Origin: Caulobacter flavus
Lineage (GTDB): Bacteria; Pseudomonadota; Alphaproteobacteria; Caulobacterales; Caulobacteraceae
Assembly: GCF_003722335.1 (NCBI RefSeq)
Contig: NZ_CP026100.1
Span: forward strand, 2,082,001 to 2,146,000
DNA: 64,000 nucleotides
Reading direction: 5' to 3'
Within the stretch, counting starts at the first letter, position 1; the number at the start of each line of letters is the position of its first letter. The notes under the pieces are model-generated. The model did not search any database. It was not told the origin of the DNA and worked only from the letters and a program-made list of their open reading frames with translations. The position numbers were made by a program, and so were the translations under genes. Of the stretch, positions 17,125-26,900 are shown piece by piece.

Positions 17125-18033
17125 TCAGCGCTCGTCCGGATCCGCCGGCGAGGCCTCGGCCAGGCAAAGGTCGATGAAGGTCTGCAGGATCGGGCTCTCG
17201 TTGTCCTTGCGCCAGGCCATGTAGAGCTCGACCGGCCGGTCGGGCGTGGTCTCGACGGGACGGAACTGCACGTCGTCGAAGTGCAGGCTCATGGCCGACT
17301 CCGGCACGATCGCCGCGCCGAGACCCGCGTGGACGAGGGCCAGCATCGAGTGGATCTGGGTGACGTGCTGCACGTAGTTCGGGGCCACGCCGTGGGCGTC
17401 GAACAGCGTGGTCAGCATGTTGTAGAAATAGCCCGCGCCTTCCGGCGAATACATGATCAGCGGGCCGGCGTCGAAGTCGGCCAGGGTCAGGCTGGCCTTG
17501 ACCAGGCGCGGGTCGCCGTTGGGCAGGGCGGCAACGAGAGGCTCGGACAGCACCCGGGCGGTGGCGAACTCGACGCGGTCCATCGGCGGGCGCACCAGGC
17601 CGATGTCGATGCGGCCGGTCAGCAGGGCTTCGACCTGCTCGCGGGTGACCATCTCGCGCAGCGTCAGGTCGGCGTTGGGCAGGCGGGCGTTCGAAAGGAT
17701 CACCAGGCGCGGCAGGAAGCTGTAGCCGGAGACGGCGGTGAAGCCGATGGCGATCTGGCCGGCGTCGCCGCTGGCGATGCGGCGGGTGGCCAGCGCCGCG
17801 CTCTCGGCCAGGCGCAGGATGCGGCGGGCCTCCAGCAGGAAGGCGCGCCCGGCCGGGGTCAGGCGCACCGAGCGGCTGGTGCGGTCCAGCAGGGTGACGC
17901 CCAGTATGCGTTCCAGCAACTGCACCTGCCGGCTCAGCGGCGGCTGGGTCATGTTCAGCCGCTGGGCCGCGCGGCCGAAATGCAGCTCCTCGGCCGTGGC
18001 GACGAAGCAGCGAAGCTGACTGAGTTCGAACAT
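17125..18033 (-). CDS. LysR-family transcriptional regulator
   Basis: 302 residues. The N-terminal winged HTH is clear (FELSQLRCFVATAEELHFGR, AAQRLNMTQPPLSRQVQLLE), followed by the linker helix and the type-2 periplasmic-binding-like effector domain (about 90-295). Located between kdgD and the esterase on the same strand, it most likely senses a pathway intermediate (a sugar acid) and controls this locus. The effector cannot be read from the sequence. Confidence 0.93.
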   Translation of the reverse strand: MFELSQLRCFVATAEELHFGRAAQRLNMTQPPLSRQVQLLERILGVTLLDRTSRSVRLTPAGRAFLLEARRILRLAESAALATRRIASGDAGQIAIGFTAVSGYSFLPRLVILSNARLPNADLTLREMVTREQVEALLTGRIDIGLVRPPMDRVEFATARVLSEPLVAALPNGDPRLVKASLTLADFDAGPLIMYSPEGAGYFYNMLTTLFDAHGVAPNYVQHVTQIHSMLALVHAGLGAAIVPESAMSLHFDDVQFRPVETTPDRPVELYMAWRKDNESPILQTFIDLCLAEASPADPDER

Positions 18034-18156
18034 CGGAAAGCGCCCGTCGACAACACCCTGGAGTCGCGAGGCTAGACGCTCGTTGGGGCCGATCGCCAGC
18101 GCCTTCTTCCCGGGAAGAAGGGCCGGCGTCCGGACGGGGGTCAGCGCGTTCAGGGG

Positions 18157-19074
18157 TCAGCCTTGGACGCGGGCGATCAGGCCCTGGAGCTGGCTGAACT
18201 CCTCGGGCGTCAGGTCGGTAAGCGGCTGGCGCACCGGGCCGGCGTCGCGGCCGACGGCCTTCATGCCCGCCTTCACGATCGAGACGGCGTAGCCCTTACC
18301 CTTGTTGCGCAGGGCGATGTAGGGCAGCACGAAGTCGCGCAGGCCGGTCATCACCGCCTCGCGGTCGCGGGCGCGCACCGCCTTGTAGAACGACAGGGCC
18401 CACTGCGGCAGGAAGTTGAAGATCGCCGACGAGTAGGTCGTCACGCCCATCTCCAGGTAGGGCAGGGCGAAGGTCTCGGCCGTCGGCAGGCCGCCGATAT
18501 AGGTCAGGCGGTCGCCCATGCGGGCATAGACCCGCATCATCAGCTCCAGGTCGCCGACCCCGTCCTTGAAGCCGACGAGGTTGGGATTGCGGTCGCACAG
18601 CTTCTCGAGGGTGTCCTCGTTGATGACGGCGTTGTCGCGGTTGTAGACGATGACCCCCAGGCTGGTGGCCTTGCAGACCGACTCGATATGGGCCAGCAGG
18701 CCTTCCTGGGTGGCGTTGGTCAGGTAGGGCGGCAGCAGCAGCAGGCCGTCGGCGCCGGCGGCTTCGGCGTCGCGAGCCAGGTCGGTGGCGATGGCCGTGC
18801 CGTAGCCGCAGCCGGCGATGACCGGGATCTTGCCGGCCGTTTCGGCGACCGCCGCGCGCACCACCTTGCCCACTTCGTCCGGACGCAGCGAGAAGAACTC
18901 GCCCGTGCCGCCGGCGGCGAACAGGCCGGCCAGCTCGTGGTCCAGCATCCAGGCGCAGTGTTCGCGATAGGGCGCTTCCAGGAACTGGTGCTGGGCGTCG
19001 AAATGGGTGACGGGGAACGACAGCAGGCCGCCGCCGAGCTGGCGGGCCACGTCCGTCGGCGACATCTGGCTCAT
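18157..19074 (-). CDS. kdgD: 5-dehydro-4-deoxyglucarate dehydratase
   Basis: 305 residues, a DHDPS/NAL-fold aldolase. The Schiff-base lysine is K170 (VGFKDGVG) and the partner tyrosine Y144 (VIVYNRDN); [11 protein letters not shown] is the family's phosphate/carboxylate-binding loop, with the GTGEF form typical of KdgD. The enzyme decarboxylates and dehydrates 5-dehydro-4-deoxy-D-glucarate to 2,5-dioxopentanoate in the oxidative uronate/glucarate pathway feeding 2-oxoglutarate. It heads a minus-strand run with lysR and the esterase, and fixes the theme of the locus: uronic or aldaric acid catabolism. The ring-opening and aldehyde dehydrogenase partners are not in the window. Confidence 0.92.
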   Translation of the reverse strand: MSQMSPTDVARQLGGGLLSFPVTHFDAQHQFLEAPYREHCAWMLDHELAGLFAAGGTGEFFSLRPDEVGKVVRAAVAETAGKIPVIAGCGYGTAIATDLARDAEAAGADGLLLLPPYLTNATQEGLLAHIESVCKATSLGVIVYNRDNAVINEDTLEKLCDRNPNLVGFKDGVGDLELMMRVYARMGDRLTYIGGLPTAETFALPYLEMGVTTYSSAIFNFLPQWALSFYKAVRARDREAVMTGLRDFVLPYIALRNKGKGYAVSIVKAGMKAVGRDAGPVRQPLTDLTPEEFSQLQGLIARVQG

Positions 19075-19515
19075 GAAGTCCTCTCCGAGCGACGGCCTGT
19101 TCCCGAACGCCGGGAGGCCGTTTCTTGAGGGTGACGGTAGAGAGCCCGTCCGCCGGGGTCTAAGCCAAAGGCGCTATCGACCGATACCGGAATTGGCTCG
19201 ATTGCCGGACGCCGAAATCCGTCCCCCGACGCCCGCTGGCGCGGTGAATTCCACCTCTGGGCGCGCTTCCTCGGTTGAGCTCGCGCATAGAGTTGCCTGC
19301 AAGTATCGCGCGGCGTTCATTATTGTAATCGGGTTGTCGAGACGGCGATTTTCCCGCCATGGGAAGTAATGCGGCCTTTGGTCGCGGAGCCGCCGGCTGG
19401 AACTGTTTCCAGATCAGCCATACAGCCTCGCTTGTAGCGCCATACGCGCAACAGATAGCATCGGCCGTCCGCTTCGGCGGAAAGCTTGACTTTAAAGAGG
19501 GAAGGTTCAGCGGCT
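19075..19515. other. Intergenic region between kdgD and the cellulose operon
   Basis: About 440 bp without a convincing gene. It must hold the promoters of kdgD (minus) and of bcsAB (plus). A purine-rich GAGGGAAGG ends at 19505, a suitable ribosome site for the ATG at 19516. I looked for the conserved c-di-GMP riboswitch (GEMM) core and do not see it. Confidence 0.5.
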
Positions 19516-19575
19516 ATGACAGCAATGCAGCCATGGCCGTCGTTCGACGACCAAGACTCGCGCGAGCTGGCATGA
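19516..19575 (+). CDS. Possible 19-residue leader peptide overlapping the bcsAB start
   Basis: MTAMQPWPSFDDQDSRELA, then TGA. The ATG has a purine-rich GAGGGAAGG about 10 nt upstream, better than anything in front of bcsAB itself, and the stop overlaps the bcsAB ATG as ATGA. If translated it would couple cellulose synthase translation to its own. It is too short to support from composition and could be chance. Confidence 0.35.
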   Translation: MTAMQPWPSFDDQDSRELA

Positions 19576-22500
19576 CGGTCGGGGTGTCGCCGAAGTCCTT
19601 CGCCGAGCGAGCGATGCTGCGCATCGGCGTGGTGCTGCTGATCGCCGCCTTCCTGGCCGTCGCCGTGGTGGCGATCGTCATGCCGCTGAGCTTCAAGGAC
19701 CAGGCCCTGTTCGCCGGCGCGACCATCGTCGGCGTCGTCGTCGCCAACCGCCTGTCGCAGTCCAAGCACCTGACCGTGGCCCTGTGCGTGGTCTCGGTGA
19801 TCGTCAGCACCCGCTATCTGTGGTGGCGCACGACCGAGACCCTGCACTTTCGCAACGCCGCCGAGGCCTTCTTCGGCACGGGCCTCTATCTGGCCGAGAT
19901 CTATGCCTGGCTGATCCTGCTGCTGGGCTATCTGCAGACCGCGTGGCCGCTGCAGCGTCCGGTGCGGCCGCTGGAAGGCGCGCCGGCGACCTGGCCGCGG
20001 GTCGACGTCTATATTCCGACCTACAACGAGAGCCTGGAGATCGTGCAGGACACGGTGCTGGCCGCGCTGGGGATGGACTATCCCCGCGACCGCTTCAAGG
20101 TGTACCTGCTGGACGACGGCCGCCGTCCCGAGTTCAAGGAATTCGCCGAGCGCGCGGGCGCGATCTACATGACCCGCCCCGACAACTTCGGGGCCAAGGC
20201 CGGCAACCTGAACCACGCCCTGGAGCAGACCGACGCCGAGTTGGTCTGCATCTTCGACTGCGACCACATCCCCACCCGCGCCTTCCTGCAGATGACGATC
20301 GGCTGGTTCCAGGAGGACCAGCGCCTGGCCCTGCTGCAGACGCCGCACCACTTCTATTCACCCGATCCGGTGCAGCGGAACATCCAGACGGTGAAGGACA
20401 TCCCCGGCGAGGGCGACCTGTTCTACGGCGTCGTCCAGCCGGGCAACGACCTGTGGAACGCGGCCTTCTTCTGCGGCTCCTGCGCGGTGATCCGCCGCTC
20501 GGCGCTGGAGGAGACCCACGGCTTCGCCCACGAGACCGTCACCGAGGACGCCCACACCGCGCTGAAGCTGCAGCGCAAGGGCTGGAACACCGCTTTTCTC
20601 GAGATTCGCCTGTCGGCCGGCCTGGCGACCGAGCGCCTGGCCCTGCACATCGGCCAGCGCATCCGCTGGGCGCGCGGCATGACCCAGATCTTCCGCGTCG
20701 ACAATCCGCTGTTTGGCAAGGGCCTGACCCTGGCCCAGCGGCTTTGTTACCTGAACGCGATGCTGCACTTCCAATTTCCGCTGCCGCGCATCGTGTTCCT
20801 GACCTCGCCGCTGGCCTTCCTGCTGCTGGGCTTCAACATCATCAGCGCCTCGGCGCCGGTGATCCTGGTCTACGCCCTGCCGCACCTGGTGCACTCGATC
20901 GTCACCAACAACCGCATGCAGGGCGAGGAACGCATGGCGTTCTGGGGCGAGATCTACGAGACCCTGCTGGCCTTCCACCTGGTGGCCCCCACCATCGTCA
21001 CGCTGTTCGCTCCCAAGCGCGGCAAGTTCAACGTCACCGACAAGGGCGGACGGCTGGAGAAGGGCTATTTCGACTGGTCGCTGATGTGGCCGCACGTGGT
21101 GGTCGCGGGCCTGCTGATCGCCGGCCTGTGCTGGGGCGTCTGGAAGCTGGTGACCGCCGAGCCCGACGTCGTGCTGGTCGGCACCCTGGTGCTCAACACC
21201 TTCTGGACGCTGTTCAGCCTGCTGGTGCTGCTGACCGCCATCGCCGTCGGCCGCGAGACGCGCCAGGTGCGCCAGCACGTGCGCATCGAGGCCTTCCTGC
21301 CCGCCCGCCTGCGCCTGACCAACGGCGAGGTGCTGGACGTCGAGACCCGCGAGGTCTCGATGGGCGGGCTCTCGGCGATCGTTCCCGACGGCTTCTGGGG
21401 GAACGAGCGCCACATCGACACGGTTGAATTCCTGCAGGACGAGCGCGCCCGCCAGTTCAAGGCCCGCGCCGTCATGTTCGACAAGGGGGTTTTGAGAGTG
21501 CAGTTCCTGCCGCTCGGCTTCGCCGAACGCCGCGACCTGGTGCGCAACGTCGTCGGCCGCGCCGACGCCTGGCAGCCCAACGCCCACTGGGCGCCGGTGC
21601 GCCCGATGGCGGCCCTGGCCGGCCTGGTGCGGGCCAGCGCCAGCATCCTCTTCTGGTGGCGGGCGGCCAAGCCCGCGGCCCTGACCTCGCGCTCGCGCGC
21701 CGGCGGTCCCGACGGCGGCGCGGCGGTGATCCTGGCCGGCGCGCTGCTGGCCGGCGCCCTGGGCTGGAGCGGCCAGGCCAAGGCCCAGCCGACCGAGGTC
21801 GCCGCGCCCGCGCCGGCAGGCTCGACCCGCGTGCTGACGCTCAAGGACCTGGGCTTCGGACAGCCGCTGCGCCTGCAGGGCGTGCAGGGCGAGGCCGGCG
21901 TCGACTTCACCCTGCGCCGCGACGAGGTGGTCACGGCTGCGCGCCTGGTGGTCAACGGCGCCTATTCGCCGTCGCTTCTGGGCGACCTGTCGCAGTTGGC
22001 CGTCACCCTCAACGGCGAGCCGGCCGGCACGGTCATGCTGACCCCCGACCGGGCGGCGGGAACCGAGTGGTCGATCCCGATCGACCCGGCCCTGTTCCTG
22101 CGCGACAACAACCTCAATCTCCGTTTCATCGGCCACTACACCCGCGCCTGCGAGGACCCGCAGCACTCGTCGCTGTGGATGAACGTCAGCAACCAGCGCT
22201 CGCGCCTGGAGCTGACCGTCTCGCGCCTGCCGGCCCAGCCGGACCTGTCGCAACTGCCCGGACCGTTCTTCGACAAGGGCGGCGGCAAGCTCGTCCTGCC
22301 CTTCGTGTTCGCCGAGACGCCGTCCGACGCCGTGCTGCGCGGGGCGGGGGCGGCGGCCTCGTACTTCGGCATGCGGGCCAGCTATCGCGGCTTCGCCTTC
22401 CCGACCCTGGTCGGCGTCCTGCCGCAGGGCGAGGGCGTAGTGTTCGGCCAGTCGGGCCAGACGATCGGCGGCCTCGTCCTGCCGCAGGTCAGTGGCCCCA

Positions 22501-23936
22501 CCCTGGCGGTGGTCGCCAACCCGCAGGCGCCGGAGCATCGGCTGCTGCTGGTGATCGGCCGCGACACCTCCGAGATCCGCCGCGCCGCCCTGGCGCTCAG
22601 CATCTCGCAGGGCGGCCTGAGCGGCGCCATGGCCCAGGTCGACACCGCCCTGATCGCCCCCCGCGCGCCCTATGACGCGCCGCGCTGGCTGCGCATGGAT
22701 CGTCCGGTGCGGATGGGCGAACTGGTCGACGCCCAACTGCTGCAGGCGCCGGGCCTGTCGCCGGCCCCGGTGACCGTGCCGTTCCGCGTCGCGCCCGACC
22801 TCTTCCTGTGGCCGGTGCAGGGCGCGCCGATGCGCGTGCGCTACCGCTATCCCAAGGGGCCGTGGTTCGACCGCGAGCAGTCGCGCCTGGACGTGTCGCT
22901 GAACGGCCAGTACCTGCGCTCCTATCGGCTGAGCGCCCAGGACCGCACCGCCGAGGTGCGCGGCCTGTTCAACCGCTTCGCCCGCAACGAGCACAGCCTG
23001 GACCTGCCGCCCTACCTGCTGTTCGGCGCCAGCCAGCTGCAGTTCTATTTCGACATCAAGAGCAACAAGACCGGCGCGTGCCAGGGCCAGCTGCCGACCA
23101 ACGTCCACAGCGGCATCGATCCCGACAGCACCATCGACCTCAGCGGCGGCCGCCACTTCGCGGCCCTGCCGAACCTGGCCTTCTTCGCCAGCGCCGGCTT
23201 TCCGTTCACGCGTAACGCCGACCTCGACAAGACCACCGTGGTGCTGGACGCCAATCCCGCCCCGGCCGACATCGAGGCCTATCTGAACCTGATGGGTCGG
23301 TTCGGCGACGTCACCGGCGCGCCGGTGACCCGGGTGGCGGTGGCGCGCGGCGCCGACGCCGCCTCGCTGAAGGGCCGCGACGTGCTGCTGATCGGCCGGC
23401 CTGAGACGGCGCGGCGCCTCTCGGGCCTGTTCGCCGGTGCGCCGGTGGCCTTCGAGGACGACCGCCTGCGCCTGAAGGCGGCCGCCCTGGCCGAGCGGGT
23501 GTTCCTGATGGCTGACGGCGAGGCCGCCAAGGCCCGCGAGCATGCCGACGACCTGCTGGTGGCCGGCGACGGCTTCGAGGGCCTGGTCAGCTTCCGCTCG
23601 CCCTACGACCGCGACCGGGCGGTGGTGGCGGTGCTGGCCAGCGATCCGGCCCGCCTGCCGGCGGTGATCGCCCGCCTCGACGACCCGGCCCAGAACGCCC
23701 GCGTGCAGGGCGACCTGGCGGTGGTCACCGAGGACGGCTTCTCCAGCTTCCAGGTCGGCAAGCAGTTCCACACCGGCGACCTGCCCTGGTGGGTCTACAT
23801 GATGTGGTGGCTGAGCCAGCGTCCGCTGCTGTTGGCCGCCTCCATCTTCGGCGTCGGCCTGGCGCTGTCGTTCCCGATCATCTTCGCGCTGAAGTCCGTC
23901 GCGCGACGCCGTCTCGAAGGGGACAGCCACAAGTGA
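19572..23936 (+). CDS. bcsAB: Cellulose synthase, fused catalytic and periplasmic subunits (BcsA-BcsB)
   Basis: 1454 residues. BcsA part (1-about 700): N-terminal TM helices, then the GT2 domain with LLDDG (about 179), DCDHIP (about 229), VTEDAH (about 322) and QRIRW (about 361), i.e. the D, DxD, TED and QxxRW motifs; further TM helices; then a C-terminal PilZ domain (RQHVR near 567, EVSMGG near 595) for c-di-GMP. A hydrophobic segment (about 715-738) begins the BcsB part, a periplasmic carbohydrate-binding subunit (CEDPQHSSLWMN) with a C-terminal TM helix (about 1407-1440). It polymerises UDP-glucose and exports the chain. AB fusions are known in acetic-acid bacteria. The start at 19572 follows a 4-bp overlap with a possible leader peptide; an upstream ATG at 19533 is the alternative. 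Confidence 0.95.
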   Translation: MTVGVSPKSFAERAMLRIGVVLLIAAFLAVAVVAIVMPLSFKDQALFAGATIVGVVVANRLSQSKHLTVALCVVSVIVSTRYLWWRTTETLHFRNAAEAFFGTGLYLAEIYAWLILLLGYLQTAWPLQRPVRPLEGAPATWPRVDVYIPTYNESLEIVQDTVLAALGMDYPRDRFKVYLLDDGRRPEFKEFAERAGAIYMTRPDNFGAKAGNLNHALEQTDAELVCIFDCDHIPTRAFLQMTIGWFQEDQRLALLQTPHHFYSPDPVQRNIQTVKDIPGEGDLFYGVVQPGNDLWNAAFFCGSCAVIRRSALEETHGFAHETVTEDAHTALKLQRKGWNTAFLEIRLSAGLATERLALHIGQRIRWARGMTQIFRVDNPLFGKGLTLAQRLCYLNAMLHFQFPLPRIVFLTSPLAFLLLGFNIISASAPVILVYALPHLVHSIVTNNRMQGEERMAFWGEIYETLLAFHLVAPTIVTLFAPKRGKFNVTDKGGRLEKGYFDWSLMWPHVVVAGLLIAGLCWGVWKLVTAEPDVVLVGTLVLNTFWTLFSLLVLLTAIAVGRETRQVRQHVRIEAFLPARLRLTNGEVLDVETREVSMGGLSAIVPDGFWGNERHIDTVEFLQDERARQFKARAVMFDKGVLRVQFLPLGFAERRDLVRNVVGRADAWQPNAHWAPVRPMAALAGLVRASASILFWWRAAKPAALTSRSRAGGPDGGAAVILAGALLAGALGWSGQAKAQPTEVAAPAPAGSTRVLTLKDLGFGQPLRLQGVQGEAGVDFTLRRDEVVTAARLVVNGAYSPSLLGDLSQLAVTLNGEPAGTVMLTPDRAAGTEWSIPIDPALFLRDNNLNLRFIGHYTRACEDPQHSSLWMNVSNQRSRLELTVSRLPAQPDLSQLPGPFFDKGGGKLVLPFVFAETPSDAVLRGAGAAASYFGMRASYRGFAFPTLVGVLPQGEGVVFGQSGQTIGGLVLPQVSGPTLAVVANPQAPEHRLLLVIGRDTSEIRRAALALSISQGGLSGAMAQVDTALIAPRAPYDAPRWLRMDRPVRMGELVDAQLLQAPGLSPAPVTVPFRVAPDLFLWPVQGAPMRVRYRYPKGPWFDREQSRLDVSLNGQYLRSYRLSAQDRTAEVRGLFNRFARNEHSLDLPPYLLFGASQLQFYFDIKSNKTGACQGQLPTNVHSGIDPDSTIDLSGGRHFAALPNLAFFASAGFPFTRNADLDKTTVVLDANPAPADIEAYLNLMGRFGDVTGAPVTRVAVARGADAASLKGRDVLLIGRPETARRLSGLFAGAPVAFEDDRLRLKAAALAERVFLMADGEAAKAREHADDLLVAGDGFEGLVSFRSPYDRDRAVVAVLASDPARLPAVIARLDDPAQNARVQGDLAVVTEDGFSSFQVGKQFHTGDLPWWVYMMWWLSQRPLLLAASIFGVGLALSFPIIFALKSVARRRLEGDSHK

Positions 23937-26900
23937 AGACCCTGCGTCGCATGTCCGTCGAGGCCGCCCTGGCCGCCATACTGATGGCGGGCGGGACGGC
24001 GACCGTCGCCGAGGCCCAGACCGGAGGCGCGGCGGTGTCCGCCCTCGTGCGCCAGGGCGACTTCTGGAGCCAGAAGGGCCGCAAGGACCTGGCCGCCGAC
24101 GCCTACAAGCGCGCCCTGGCGGCCGATCCGAACAACGCCGCCGCCAAGCGCGGCCTGGCGGCGCTGGATGCGCCCCAGCGCCCGGGCGCCAGCGCGCCGG
24201 CGGCCGGGGGCGGCGACCTGGCCAGGGCCCGGGGCCTGGCTCAGAAGGGCGACAGCGCCGCGGCCGCGGCCGCCTATCGCCAGGCGTTCGGCGGCGCCAA
24301 CCCGCCCGACGCCCTGGCGCTGGAGTACTACCAGACCCTGGCCGGCGCGCCCGGCGGCGTCGCCCAGGCCCAGACCGGCCTTCGCGCCCTGGCCGCCCGC
24401 AAGCCCGGCGACCAGAACGTCCAGCTGGCGCTGGGCCAGGCCCTGACCTACCGCGAAGGCACCCGCCGCGAAGGCGTGGCGCTGCTGGCCCGACTGGCGG
24501 GCGGCGGCGGCGCGGTCTCGGGCAAGGCCGCCAGCGCCTGGCGCCAGGCCCTGACCTGGATGGACGAGAATCCGCGCAACGCCGACCTGTTCGGCGACTA
24601 CCTGGCCGCCCGTCCCAACGACGCCGAGATCTCGCGCAAGCTGGCGGCCGCCAAGGTCGCGCCCAAGGCCAGCGCCGCCGCGCCGGTCGACCCGTCGGCC
24701 GGCGACCGCGCCAGGGGCTTCCAGGCCCTGCAGGCCGGCGAGGTCGCCGAGGCCGAACGCCGCTTCCAGGCCGCCCTCTCGCGCCGGTCGACCGACGCCG
24801 ACGCGCTCGGCGGCCTGGGCCTGGTGCGCCTGCAGGCCCAGCAGTTCTCCGAGGCCGCCGACCTCCTGACCCGGGCCGGCCGCGCCAGCCCCGCCAGCGC
24901 CGGCCGCTGGAAGGAGGCCCTGACCAGCGCCCGGTTCTATTCCGGCCTGCAGACCGCCCAGGCGGCGCTCGACCAGGGCCAGGCGGCGAAGGCCGAGCAG
25001 ACCCTGCGGCCGCTGACCGCCCAGACCTATCCCGACCGCCTGCTGGCCTCGAACCTGCTGGCCGAGTCGCTGCGTCGCCAGGGCAAGGCGGCCGAGGCCG
25101 AGGGGGTCTATCGCCAGATCCTCGCCGCCGCCCCGACCCAGGCCGAGGCCCAGCAGGGCCTGGTGCAGGTGCTGCTCGACCAGGGACGCACGGCCGAGGC
25201 CGAGACGGCGGCGGCCGCTTCGCCGGCCCTGCAGCCCGACGCCAGCGGCCAGAATCCCTTGCGCGGCCGCATCGACCACGAGCGCGCCAACCAGCTGTGG
25301 GCCAACGGCGACCTGTCGGGCGCCAACGCCGCCTTCGAGAGCGCGCTGGCCTCGGCGCCCAGCGACCCGTGGGTGCGGCTCGACTTCGCCCGCTTCCTGG
25401 CCGGGCAGGGCGAGGTCCAGGCGGCCGAAGGCCTGATGTCCCAGGTCGCCGCGGGCAGCAGCCCCGAGCAGATCCACGCCGCGGCCGTCTTCGCCGACCA
25501 GCAGGGGCGGCCCAGCGAGGCCCTGACCCTGCTGAACCGCGCGCCCGTGGGCCGCATGACGCCGGAGATGACCGCCCTGCGCGGCCGGCTGGAGATCGAC
25601 GCGGCCATCGACCAGGCCAGGCAGGGCGGCAGCGTCGCCCAGCTTCGCGGGCTGGCCGCCCGCCCCGGACTGTCGGTCGACGCCGAGGGGCGCCTGGCCT
25701 CGGCCCTCTACGACCTGGGCGACCGCCAGACCGCCCTGTCGATCGCCCAGCGCGCCCTGGTCGAGGGCGTCACAGAGGCGCCGGCCGGCTATGACGGCAT
25801 GGTCGCGGTGCTGGCCAAGGCCGGCTGCGACGCCGAGGCCGCCGCCATCATCCGCCAGGCTGCGACCCGCGCCGGATCCTCGCCCGAGGGAACTCGCGCC
25901 GTCGCCGACCTGACCGCCACCCTGGGCGCGGAGCGGGCCGACCGCCTGCGCCAGAACGGGGATCTGGCCAGCGCCTTCGACGTGCTGTCGGCCGCCTTCG
26001 CCGTGGCGCCCAAGAACACCCGCCTGCTGGCGCCGCTGGGCCGGGTCTATCTGGACGGCAAGATGTACGACGAGGCCGCCCAGGCCTACGGCGTACTGCT
26101 GCGGGCCAAGCCCGGCGACAAGGAGGCCCTGATCGGCCTGGCCGACGCCTCGGCTGGCCGGGGCGACGTGGCCGGCGCCCGCCGCACGCTGGCCCAGGCC
26201 ATCGCCGCCTCGCCGCGCGACGCCGACCTCTATCTCGCCTCGGCCCGGGTCGAGCGCCAGGCCGGCAACGAGCGCGGCGCCCTGGAGGCCCTGCGCACGG
26301 CCAAGCTCCTGCGCGAGCGGCGACCGACCTTCGGCTCGGGCCTCGACGCGGTGCTGGCGCCGGGCGGCTCCAACGCCTCGTCGGGCGGCGGTCTTGGCCC
26401 CAATCCGTTCACCTCGGGCGGCGTCCCGGCGCGCGCGTCGGTGCTGCCGGTGGCGGCCAGCCGCTACGACCTGATGGGCTCGGCGGCCGCAGCGCCGCTG
26501 CTGGGCGTCGACACGGCGTCCGGCGGAGACGATCTGGCCGGCGTGCTGGCTCCGGCCGCGCCGGCGCCCGCCGCTTCGTACGCGGCGACCGGCGAGCGCA
26601 ACTTCGCCGGCGTGGCCTTCCCGTTCACCGGCCGCAACGGCCGCGCGGGCGAGGCCGCCTCGCCGCGTCCGGCTGCGACGGTCGCGCCGGCGCCGGGCAA
26701 TCCGTTCGTCGCCCCGGCGGCGCGTGACCCCGTGGTCGGCGACATCGACCGCCAGATCGCCGAGATCACCGCCCGCACCGCCGCGCAGGTTTCCGGCTCG
26801 GCCCAGATCCGCGCCCGCTCGGGCGAGGCGGGCCTTGGGCGGCTGCACGAACTGTCGGCCAGCGCCTCGGCCTCGGCCAACCTGGGCGAGGCGCGCTTCA

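Noticed and set aside
19075..19515. c-di-GMP riboswitch ahead of the cellulose operon
   Set aside because: The conserved GEMM core and its two-helix arrangement are not visible.
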